A DNA stretch of 53,412 nucleotides, taken from JAQWQB01 sp047636995. GTDB lineage: Bacteria > Bacteroidota > Bacteroidia > Flavobacteriales_D > Sanyastnellaceae. The stretch lies in NCBI GenBank assembly GCA_047636995.1, contig JBLIGQ010000017.1:1-53412 (forward strand), read 5' to 3'. Positions within the stretch are counted from its first letter, which is position 1; each line of letters starts with the position of its first letter. The notes under the pieces are model-generated. The model was not told the origin of the DNA. It was given only the letters and a program-made list of their open reading frames with translations, and searched no databases. This document shows positions 27,838 through 34,880 of this stretch, one piece after another. The position numbers and the translations under genes are program-made.

Positions 27838-30027
27838 ATGAAAAAGATATTAACCACATTGTGCCTTTTTGGTGCCCTTATTGCTTCGGCACAAACAGAC
27901 ATTCTTGATGCACGCGTAAACTACGCCATCGGTTCAGATGTCACCGTTACAGGAATTGTAACCAATGGCGAAAGTCTTGGAACAGTTCGTTACATCCAAG
28001 ACGATACAGGCGCCATTGCCATTTACCCTGGAACAGATTGGGGAACTTTTACGGTACCTGAATTAGGAGATGAAATAACTGTTTCTGGAACAATAACAGA
28101 ATTCAGTGGCTTGCTAGAAGTAGGTCCTGACTTAACAGAAGTGACCATTAACAGTTCTGGAAATGACTTGCCAGCCCCTACATTGATTGTTCCTTCAGAT
28201 CAAGGAGAAATTATTGAAGGAGTATTGGTTCAAATTGATGCCGCCATGTTCAATGATGGTGGTACAATCATCTCTGGAAACAATACCTATACGTATACCG
28301 CTTCAGGCGAATCAGGAGTAGTTTATATCCGCGCAGACAATGACCTTGTTGACGCTTTGCTTCCTGCAGGAGAAACAACAGTGATTGGGATTCTTTCTCA
28401 ATTTGCGAATAACGGAATTGGTGGATACCAAATTCTTCCACGTACAACAGAAGACTTGATTCCAGGATCTGCAATCAACCTTTCTACGCCGGTTGACCAA
28501 ATCAACATTACACAAAACAGTTTCTCACTCATCTGGAATACAGATGCCGCCGGCGACTCATTTGTTGAATGGGGATTGACTGCTGACCTTGGTGAGGAGA
28601 CCTACATTGGTGACCTTGTAACAGATCACGAAGTACCGTTAACTGGTTTAACGCCGGGGACAATTTACTATGCAAAAGTGACTTCTGCTGCTGGAGAAGA
28701 TGAAACCTCTTCAAACATCAGAGCATATGCTACTGTTTCTGAATCAAGTGGAGACATCCTTGCCTACTTCAATAGCACAGTTGACAATTCTGTTGCAACA
28801 GAAGAAATAGCTTTGAATATTGGTGCAGACATGAATGACACCATTGCAGCTTACATCCTTCGCGCAGAGCATACATTAGAAATGGCTATTTACAACATCA
28901 ACAATGATATTATTGTTAACGCAATCAATGCTGCTCAAGCAAGTGGTGTGCAAGTGAGGTACATTGCACATAGTGCAAATGCCAACATTGGTGTTGGAGA
29001 TTTCGATGCAGGGATTCCTGTTCTAATGCGTCCTGATGATACGGGAAGTGGAATGCACAACAAGTTCATTGTAATTGATGCTGACTACACCGATCAGTGT
29101 TTTGTGCTTACTGGCTCAACAAACATGACCACAGGTCAATTAACAGAGGATCCAAATAACTTGATCATTTTCCAAGATCAAAGTATGGCCCGAGGTTTTC
29201 GTCTTGAGTTCAATGAAATGTGGGGAAGTGATGGTCCTGAATCTGATTCTGCTAACGCGAAATTCGGACCAGACAAGCTCAACAACACGCCTAAGCGTTA
29301 TATCATAGCCGGTTCTGATGTTGAAGTGCATTTCTCTCCAAGTGACGGAACCACTAAAGCAATTGAGAATACCATTCTAACTACTGATTACGATATGTCT
29401 TTTGCTCTTTTGGTTTTCACCAGAGACGAATTGGCTGACGCGATCATTGAAGTGGGCCAAAGCCTCTTCATCAACCCGGTTGGTGTACTTGAACAAGTAA
29501 ATGTTAGTGGGTCTGAATACGACGCTCTTGTTGACGCTGGAATTGAAGTGTACACCGCTGAAAACGTTGACCACCAGTTACACCACAAGTATTGTATCGT
29601 TGACCACAGTGAGCCTCTTTCTGACCCAACTGTGGTAACAGGATCTCACAACTGGTCTAGTTCTGCTGAAACAGTTAATGATGAGAATACAGTGATTGTT
29701 CATGATGCGCGAATTGCCAATCTGTACTACCAAAATTTTAAGGGACTTCTAATGGATGCTGGTGTTAATATTGAAGAGCAGCCTGATGGAGGGAACTACC
29801 TTGTATATCCTAACCCAACCAATTCAACTTTAACCCTTCAATCTGAGAGTGGTAAAGTAATGAATGGGGATGTGAGCATTTTTGATCTCAATGGAAGACT
29901 CATTGAAAGCAAGAATATGAATGCTTCTTTCATGCAGTTCGATGTGAGTGCATTGCAAGCTGGAGTTTATGTGATTCAGTTACGTCAGTCTACTGGGGTA
30001 AGCACTGTGCAGTTCATGGTTCAGTAA
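27838..30027 (+). CDS. Secreted phospholipase-D-superfamily enzyme, T9SS type A cargo
   Basis: A 729-residue exported enzyme. The signal peptide MKKILTTLCLFGALIASAQ is followed by an OB-fold-like domain (about 20-210; VTVTGIVTNGES, IQDDTGAIAIYPG), similar to domains placed before secreted nucleases. A fibronectin-III-like domain covers about 215-300 (NSFSLIWNTDAAGDSFVEWG). Two HKD halves follow: HNKFIVID (His407, Lys409, Asp414) with GSTNMT, and HHKYCIVD (His582, Lys584, Asp589) with GSHNWS. Both active-site halves are intact, so phosphodiester hydrolysis, either nuclease or phospholipase, is expected. The C-terminal 75 residues are a type A sorting domain (YLVYPNPTN to QFMVQ). It is the last gene of the operon and is followed by a strong terminator. 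Confidence 0.9.
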   Translation: MKKILTTLCLFGALIASAQTDILDARVNYAIGSDVTVTGIVTNGESLGTVRYIQDDTGAIAIYPGTDWGTFTVPELGDEITVSGTITEFSGLLEVGPDLTEVTINSSGNDLPAPTLIVPSDQGEIIEGVLVQIDAAMFNDGGTIISGNNTYTYTASGESGVVYIRADNDLVDALLPAGETTVIGILSQFANNGIGGYQILPRTTEDLIPGSAINLSTPVDQINITQNSFSLIWNTDAAGDSFVEWGLTADLGEETYIGDLVTDHEVPLTGLTPGTIYYAKVTSAAGEDETSSNIRAYATVSESSGDILAYFNSTVDNSVATEEIALNIGADMNDTIAAYILRAEHTLEMAIYNINNDIIVNAINAAQASGVQVRYIAHSANANIGVGDFDAGIPVLMRPDDTGSGMHNKFIVIDADYTDQCFVLTGSTNMTTGQLTEDPNNLIIFQDQSMARGFRLEFNEMWGSDGPESDSANAKFGPDKLNNTPKRYIIAGSDVEVHFSPSDGTTKAIENTILTTDYDMSFALLVFTRDELADAIIEVGQSLFINPVGVLEQVNVSGSEYDALVDAGIEVYTAENVDHQLHHKYCIVDHSEPLSDPTVVTGSHNWSSSAETVNDENTVIVHDARIANLYYQNFKGLLMDAGVNIEEQPDGGNYLVYPNPTNSTLTLQSESGKVMNGDVSIFDLNGRLIESKNMNASFMQFDVSALQAGVYVIQLRQSTGVSTVQFMVQ

Positions 30028-30075
30028 TACGTTCAAAGGTGATCATCACGATCGTGTATTGATCAAACAAACTTG

Positions 30076-30107
30076 AAACGGGTGGAGCTATTCCACCCGT
30101 TTTTTTT
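30076..30107 (+). terminator. Strong intrinsic terminator of the 23.8-30.0 kb operon
   Basis: A perfect 11-bp stem pairs AAACGGGTGGA (30076-30086) with TCCACCCGTTT (30092-30102) around a GCTAT loop and runs into T100-T107. It lies 49 bases after the stop of the PLD gene, with no gene behind it in the same direction. Confidence 0.93.
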
Positions 30108-30402
30108 ATGTAACAGAGGTTACATTCGCTCAAGGTAAAACGCATTAAATTCACACCTCAAGAAAGCACATGGAAGTATTGAAATAAAAGCCAAATGACT
30201 GGAGAATGTGGCCAGTACAGAGTTTAACACTTGGCTTAGCGCCATGTAAGCCCAAGCCACATCTTTTTGGAAAGATCAAATGGGTGATAGGTGGTGCAGA
30301 GGGCATGCAAGTTATGGATTGGCTTGACCTCCTTTTTCACGGGACACCCTGAATTCTATTGATTCGTGCTGTACTTGTTCTCGCTTTTAAAAGGCGCCAA
30401 GT
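30108..30402. other. Gene-free gap, possible decayed mobile-element end
   Basis: About 295 bases lie between the operon terminator and the gldH stop. I see no intact open frame with start and coding character. Short open stretches exist on both strands but are broken by stops, and a small palindrome, CGCTTTTAAAAGGCG, lies near 30384. The mixed composition differs from the AT-rich promoter gaps in this window, so this could be debris of an insertion sequence, but I recognise no terminal repeat or transposase motif. Confidence 0.4.
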
Positions 30403-30873
30403 TTAATCCTTAGGAACGAATTCTTCAAGTGCGAATCCAACATCAAAAATTTCGGGCAAAGGGTCTTGACGCATGGCTTGTTTGATGTGCACAGTATACT
30501 CTCCTTTGAGCGGGAATATTCGTCGCCCATTAATAATGATGCGGTGGTCTACAAGTGACCCAGGTGTTCTTCCATTCCACTTCCCTCTTGGATCAGCCAA
30601 TACACATTCAAGCGTATCAATGGATCTCTTTCCGTTAGGAAAATCAAGTTGCATAAACAGGTAAAGGTTAGCGTACGGATAAGCCTCACCATGCCTTAAA
30701 TTAAGCAAGAAATCATACGCTTGTTGCGTATCATCTATGTCAAACGTAAAGACTAACTCTTTATCTACAGGCCACTCTTGGGGCTCAAAAGTTATTGTTT
30801 CTTCGAAAAAAGGAGGTTCGCCGCACGAAATAAGTGCGACGAACGCTCCAATGAAAAATATCGTCTTACGCAT
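30403..30873 (-). CDS. gldH: Gliding motility lipoprotein GldH
   Basis: A 156-residue lipoprotein. The N terminus MRKTIFFIGAFVALISCGE is a signal with the lipobox LISC, so Cys becomes the lipidated first residue of the mature protein. The rest matches GldH: an early PPFFEE segment, EWPVDKELVFTFDI, a NLRHGEAYPYANLYLFMQLDFPNG core, and late GRRIFPLKGEYTVHIKQAMRQDPL. GldH is required for gliding and chitin use in Flavobacterium johnsoniae and is regarded as part of the gliding/T9SS set. I start at the ATG at 30873, which overlaps the ricT stop by one base (TGATG), implying translational coupling; a TTG one codon earlier is less likely. Confidence 0.93.
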   Translation of the reverse strand: MRKTIFFIGAFVALISCGEPPFFEETITFEPQEWPVDKELVFTFDIDDTQQAYDFLLNLRHGEAYPYANLYLFMQLDFPNGKRSIDTLECVLADPRGKWNGRTPGSLVDHRIIINGRRIFPLKGEYTVHIKQAMRQDPLPEIFDVGFALEEFVPKD

Positions 30874-32276
30874 CAAGAGGGAGATTCTGGTTTAGGAGTA
30901 TTCCCCGGAGGTTTACCACCCCTTTTTCCTTTAGGACGTCGATTTGCTGGTTTTGGCTTTCCTTCTCCAGAAGTTGACGCCGGCTTGTCTCCAGAAGCTT
31001 GATTTTGCGTTTTCGGTTGACCGTCATTTTGAGGTCGCGTCCGGTTCGGCTTTCTTTTTTGCTTCGGTCTCCCGCCTTCTTTCCGCTCTTCTTCTGCTTT
31101 CTTTGCTTCAGGACGCTGTCTTCCAGGATTATTCCCACCCGGCTTTCGCTTAGAACTAGAGCGCTTTCGATTCGCACTCTTACTGCGGTCAAAACGTGTC
31201 AGACTGTCTTGCCCAACAACGTTTGCGAACACTTCTTCTACCTCAATTGGATTCAAATCAATGGTAAAGTCTTCCAAGCTTTGCGGCTTTTCGTCCCTCT
31301 TATTCATTTCAATGATTTCAAGCACATCGTCTAGTCCAATGGGCATGGGCGATGTGCCATATTCTCCTTGGTAAACAAAGTACATCACCTTCTTAAAGAT
31401 GTCTGTTTTAAAGTGAACGGCGACGCCTTTGATGGTTTGCAGCTTCGTATGAATAGGCGGAAACATTTTCACTGCTTCCACATACTGATCTAACTCAAAA
31501 TTGAGACAGCATTTAAGCTTCCCACATTGTCCTGCAAGCTTTTGCGGATTCAATGAAAGCTGCTGATATCGTGCTGCACTGGTAGACACACTTCTGAAAT
31601 CTGTGAGCCAAGTAGAGCAACATAATTCTCTTCCACAAGAGCCAATTCCACCCAATCTTCCAGCTTCTTGACGCATTCCAATTTGCCGCATTTCGATGCG
31701 CACTTTGAATGCTTCAGCCAATTTTCTAATCAGATCACGAAAATCTACTCTGTCTTCAGCAGTATAAAAGAAGGTACATTTAGAATTATCACCTTGGTAT
31801 TCTACGTCACTAATCTTCATGTCTAGTCCGCATGATCTTGCAATCTCGCGGGCTTTGGACATGGTTTCTTTTTCAAGCTTACTAACTTCTTGCCAGCGTT
31901 CGATGTCCTCAGAACCAGCTTTACGGTATACTTTTCGTAACTCGTGATTGTCTTTGAACCCTTTCTTTTGAAGTTGAATTCGCACCAATTCTCCTGTAAG
32001 GGAAACTACGCCAATATCATGGCCCGGCGATGCTTCAACAGCAATGACTTCACCAATGTGAAGTTCTATATTTTCAACGTTTCGGTAAAACAGCTTACGG
32101 CCGTTCTTGAACCTTACTTCAATAATATCATAGGGTTTCTGGTTTTCAGGCAATTCCATGCCCGCTAACCAGTCAAAAACCTCCAACTTATCACAACCAC
32201 TTACACCGCAAGCTCCATTGTTCTTGCATCCGTTTGGCAAGCCGCTCGAATTGTTCGAACAACTGTCACAACCCAT
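30873..32276 (-). CDS. ricT: RicT/PSP1-domain protein with a long basic tail
   Basis: A 467-residue protein. The N terminus is Cys-rich (CDSC, CKNNGACGVSGC), and a PSP1-like core follows with GSCGRELCCSTW (about 215-226) and CGKLKCCLNFELDQY (about 250-265), the Cys pattern of RicT/YaaT. In Bacillus subtilis RicT joins RicA and RicF in an Fe-S complex that directs RNase Y; Bacteroidota carry the gene without a clear Ric complex. Residues from about 365 to the end are unusual, an extended low-complexity region of Lys, Arg, Pro, Gly, Asn and Gln (SKRKPGGNNPGRQRP, GKPKPANRRPKGKRGGKPPG) suited to binding RNA or another polyanion. It is coupled to gldH downstream, with holB 123 bases upstream; this gene order is common in Flavobacteriales. 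Confidence 0.92.
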   Translation of the reverse strand: MGCDSCSNNSSGLPNGCKNNGACGVSGCDKLEVFDWLAGMELPENQKPYDIIEVRFKNGRKLFYRNVENIELHIGEVIAVEASPGHDIGVVSLTGELVRIQLQKKGFKDNHELRKVYRKAGSEDIERWQEVSKLEKETMSKAREIARSCGLDMKISDVEYQGDNSKCTFFYTAEDRVDFRDLIRKLAEAFKVRIEMRQIGMRQEAGRLGGIGSCGRELCCSTWLTDFRSVSTSAARYQQLSLNPQKLAGQCGKLKCCLNFELDQYVEAVKMFPPIHTKLQTIKGVAVHFKTDIFKKVMYFVYQGEYGTSPMPIGLDDVLEIIEMNKRDEKPQSLEDFTIDLNPIEVEEVFANVVGQDSLTRFDRSKSANRKRSSSKRKPGGNNPGRQRPEAKKAEEERKEGGRPKQKRKPNRTRPQNDGQPKTQNQASGDKPASTSGEGKPKPANRRPKGKRGGKPPGNTPKPESPS

Positions 32277-32399
32277 AATGGTGGCATTTAATGATGCGCT
32301 TCAATGCACATCAAAACCAAAGGTACAAAAGGAAGGTGTGTGTTGGGTAGGTAAGAAATGTTTTTTAAACAATGCATCTGGGGCGATCTAAACGGCTGA

Positions 32400-33524
32400 T
32401 TACCTATGCAGTTCCTGGTGCAATTTGAGTGAAAGGTCCATCATCACAATCTTCTGGTTGCAATTGCTCTCAATATCAGTAACAGCTTTATTGAGCAAAG
32501 CATTGATTGCCATGACATTTTTATGATTGACGAACGGGCCAAACTTGCTGGCAAAGGATTGTTCGGCAGTAGTAAAACGAGCAAGATCAACTTGACCGTA
32601 ATTGCTGACGATGCACTGACGGACGAAATGCAGAGTATAGCTTAGAAATTGCTTCTGCGCTTCTCTGCCGAGCTTATGAAATTCTAATGAGAAAGCAGAT
32701 AGCTGCTGGGCATCACGCTTATAGCAAGAGCGCATCCAGTCTCTAAAACGACCGAGGAAGGCCTCTTGGCCTCCACTGTCTTTCAGCAGCTTCATCGCCT
32801 TAACATAGTTCCCCTCCACATAATTCGCCATGTCTGTGGCATCTTGCAAAGACAACTTATGTTTCGTTTGCAGCGCTTCAATCATGTCAGCATCTTCAAT
32901 GGAATTCACACGAATGACCTGCGCTCTTGAAACAATGGTTCCTAGCACGTCATCAAGCCTATTCCCCACCATAATGAAGAGGGTGTTTTCAGGTGGTTCT
33001 TCAATGATTTTAAGCAGTTTGTTAGCCACCTCGTGCCCTAGCAATTCAGGCATCCAAATCATTTGAATCTTGTAACGCCCCTCGTAAGATTTCAGCGAAA
33101 GGCGATGGATAATCTCGCTGGCTTCCAACTTGTACATTCTCAGTTGCTTAGATTCCGCGCCTAGAAGGACGAGCCACTGTTCAAAATCGAAATAATTTCC
33201 TTTGCTCATAAATTCGCGCCACTCGCTAGCAAATTTAGATGAAGTAGGATCTGGCATCTTAGAGAAAACAGGGAAACTAAAATGGAGGTCAGCGTACTGC
33301 AACGAATCAAATTTTTGACACACGTTACAGGTTCCGCATGAATCTTCGTCCGTTCGATTTTCACAACAAGTATACCTTGCAAATGCCATAGCAAGAGGGA
33401 AATGCCCACTTCCTTCTGGCCCTATAAACAAATTGGCATGCGAGATGTCCCCACTTCGAATGCGTTTCCGCAGTGAGACCTGTAATTCTGTTTGTCCAAC
33501 GATGTCTTTGAAAAGCATAGGCAC
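32400..33524 (-). CDS. holB: DNA polymerase III subunit delta prime
   Basis: A 374-residue clamp-loader subunit that helps open the sliding clamp at primed DNA. The N-terminal AAA+ region shows FIGPEGSGHFPLA, a P-loop in which the essential GK is GH; delta prime subunits do not hydrolyse ATP, so this is normal. A zinc module with four Cys follows (CCENRTDEDSCGTCNVCQKF), then LLKIIEEPPENTLFI and the SRAQV sensor region typical of the family. The C-terminal 150 residues are helical, as expected for the clamp-loader collar. An ATG two codons inside (MLFKDIVGQ) is also possible as the start. It follows recO by 22 bases and probably shares its transcript. Confidence 0.93.
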   Translation of the reverse strand: MPMLFKDIVGQTELQVSLRKRIRSGDISHANLFIGPEGSGHFPLAMAFARYTCCENRTDEDSCGTCNVCQKFDSLQYADLHFSFPVFSKMPDPTSSKFASEWREFMSKGNYFDFEQWLVLLGAESKQLRMYKLEASEIIHRLSLKSYEGRYKIQMIWMPELLGHEVANKLLKIIEEPPENTLFIMVGNRLDDVLGTIVSRAQVIRVNSIEDADMIEALQTKHKLSLQDATDMANYVEGNYVKAMKLLKDSGGQEAFLGRFRDWMRSCYKRDAQQLSAFSLEFHKLGREAQKQFLSYTLHFVRQCIVSNYGQVDLARFTTAEQSFASKFGPFVNHKNVMAINALLNKAVTDIESNCNQKIVMMDLSLKLHQELHR

Positions 33525-33546
33525 AAAAATACAATTGATTCTTCAC

Positions 33547-34248
33547 TTAGGAGAAGAGTTCTTGAAGAATAGGTAGCGACTTCAAATCTCGCTTCCCGGC
33601 AACATGCAATTGCAAAAACCGAACTTGGGCTAGCAGCAATTCTTTTCGTTCATTCCCTGACTTTAGAAAGGGCTCTAACGTTTCAGTTCCAGAAGCAGCA
33701 TTTACAAAGGCCGCTCCTAGCCCGCGATCTAACACTTCTTTATGTCCGGGCTGAAACAGCTCCCAGCTCCCCGTAACGAGGTCCAGCCAATGCTCATTTC
33801 CTTTTGGCCCCTCAGGCATCAATCCTAAAAAGAAGATGATATTTGAAATAAAATGTAGCGGAAACAAGCCGAACCGATCTTGAAGATCTAGCACCTGAAT
33901 GCTGCTCCAAGCGAATTCAAAAAGGCCCTTGTGTTCTTGGTCTTCGGCAATGCTTCTTTCTAACAATTCAGCCAAAAAAATTGCCACTGCTCCTTTGATA
34001 GGATGAAAAGGAAGATCTTGAAAGGCGTAGGCTCTTCGCTCCTCTTTGAGCACATGTAATTCGCCTCTTCTTTTTTCCTGTACGGTAATCTCAAGCAAGC
34101 TGAACGATTGGTACAAGGCTGTTTTCGTCCCTTTTTTATTCCCGAACCCACGAACGAGGTAAGCGCGCAACCCAAAATCTTGCGTAAACAATCTCACAAC
34201 CCGAGCTGTGTCACTGTATTTGATGCTATGTAAGACAATTGCTTTCAC
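33547..34248 (-). CDS. recO: DNA repair protein RecO
   Basis: A 233-residue recombination mediator that helps load RecA onto SSB-coated gaps together with RecR. The N-terminal OB-fold is clear (AIVLHSIKYSDTARVVRLFTQDFGLRAYLVRG, cut here into its known order of strands), then comes a helical domain with AIFLAELLERSI and a PLHFISNIIFFLGLMPEG segment. The four-Cys zinc finger of many RecO proteins is missing, as is usual in Bacteroidota. The start codon is GTG, giving MKAIVLHS, which fits the family start well. It is the first gene of a leftward group with holB, ricT and gldH. Upstream lies a region with orphan terminators on the opposite strand. Confidence 0.9.
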   Translation of the reverse strand: MKAIVLHSIKYSDTARVVRLFTQDFGLRAYLVRGFGNKKGTKTALYQSFSLLEITVQEKRRGELHVLKEERRAYAFQDLPFHPIKGAVAIFLAELLERSIAEDQEHKGLFEFAWSSIQVLDLQDRFGLFPLHFISNIIFFLGLMPEGPKGNEHWLDLVTGSWELFQPGHKEVLDRGLGAAFVNAASGTETLEPFLKSGNERKELLLAQVRFLQLHVAGKRDLKSLPILQELFS

Positions 34249-34343
34249 TTGTTATCGCCCGTTGAATAGCGAAAGTCGATCATTTCAACAACATTGTGTT
34301 CACTAATGTTTAAAGTTAGAATTCTAAACTATTAAAATTGATT

Positions 34344-34460
34344 TAGTTTTGAACCAGTAAAAGATATCTATAAGGTAATTAGCGTGCTAGTGTAATTCAA
34401 TTTACACATAGTTTAAAGTTAGGTTAGGCAGGGCAATCGAAAGGTTGTCCTGTTTTTTTT
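34344..34460 (+). ncRNA. Candidate small RNA ending in an orphan terminator
   Basis: TAGTTTTG at 34344-34351 matches the TAnnTTTG -7 box, so transcription could begin near 34358 and end at the terminator at 34429-34460, giving an RNA of about 100 bases. Inside, GTGTAA and TTACAC (34390-34407) form a second hairpin. No open frame of useful size lies between, and recO, the nearest gene, runs away in the other direction, so the terminator has no protein gene to serve. No -33 box is obvious. It matches no RNA family that I recognise. Confidence 0.4.
34429..34460 (+). terminator. Orphan intrinsic terminator
   Basis: CAGGGCAATC (34429-34438) pairs with GGTTGTCCTG (34443-34452) over ten pairs, two of them G-T, around a GAAA tetraloop, followed by eight T (34453-34460). 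This is one of the strongest terminators in the window, yet no coding region precedes it on this strand. Confidence 0.85.
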
Positions 34461-34505
34461 GCGGAAATTCTTAACTCTCACCATCGACAACCCCAGACGT
34501 CCTTT

Positions 34506-34572
34506 GACCGTTTTAAGCGCATAAAGACCTGTTCAAGAAATGAAAACGGATCAACCGTAGACCGTTTTTTTT
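34506..34572 (+). promoter_or_regulatory. Attenuator-like element: terminator with a competing upstream arm
   Basis: AAAACGG at 34543-34549 can pair with CCGTTTT at 34562-34568, followed by a run of eight T (34565-34572), forming a terminator. The same AAAACGG can instead pair with CCGTTTT inside GACCGTTTT at 34506-34514, because GACCGTTTT occurs twice, at 34506 and 34560. Mutually exclusive pairing of this kind is the layout of transcription attenuators. No gene begins soon downstream, so its target, if any, is unclear; the repeat array starts about 90 bases on. Confidence 0.4.
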
Positions 34573-34664
34573 GAAAGCGAACAGAAGCAAGTCCAGTTGG
34601 AAATAGCGCATTTAAAACGCCGCATTTAGAGTTCTCCTTTTAATGTCTCGTGTTCAGTTTTCCG

Positions 34665-34800
34665 AATTTTGTGTTTTGTGTTTTGAGTTCCGAATTCTAT
34701 GTTCTCAATTCCGTTCACCATGTTCTGTGTTCTCTGTTCCGTGTTCTGTGTTCCGAATTCTATGTTCTCAATTCCGTGTTCCGAATTCTCTGTTCTGAAT
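34665..34800 (-). repeat. Degenerate low-complexity array related to the heptamer repeat
   Basis: Short words of 7-8 bases such as GTTTTGT, GTTTTGAG, TGTTCTG, TGTTCCG and CCGAATTC recur in changing order, and GAATTCTATGTTCTCAATTC occurs twice about 58 bases apart. The GTTTTGAG words resemble the GAGTTTT array at 1-77. Read on the minus strand this gives an 82-residue open frame of Glu/Asn/Thr/Gln-rich repeats, which I take as an artefact. The array directly adjoins the second GC-rich element. Confidence 0.75.
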
Positions 34801-34804
34801 TTAG

Positions 34805-34875
34805 AGCTCGGGACTGAGTCCTCGTGGGACCCGCCCGCCCCCGCCCGGCCATCCAAGCAGGGCAAAAGTACCACT
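34805..34875 (-). repeat. Dispersed GC-rich G-quadruplex-capable element, copy B
   Basis: This is the reverse-oriented partner of the element at 285-345. On the minus strand it reads, in order, a GGTACTTTTGC box, TGCTTGG, then GGG-C-GGGGG-C-GGG-C-GGG (34846 down to 34830), then CACGAGGACT. Four G-tracts with single-base loops form a canonical G-quadruplex motif of a type known to be very stable. GGACTGAGTCC at 34811-34821 is a small palindrome at its edge. The match in order and spacing of boxes with copy A is good apart from small gaps. Confidence 0.7.
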
Positions 34876-34880
34876 CGAAT

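Noticed and set aside
30180..30360. Possible insertion-sequence end near gldH
   Set aside because: Broken short frames only; I could not find terminal inverted repeats, target-site duplication or a transposase motif, so it is described as an unexplained gap.
34626..34874. Leftward 82-codon frame rich in Glu, Asn, Thr and Gln
   Set aside because: It is simply the translation of the low-complexity array and the GC-rich element and has no independent coding evidence.
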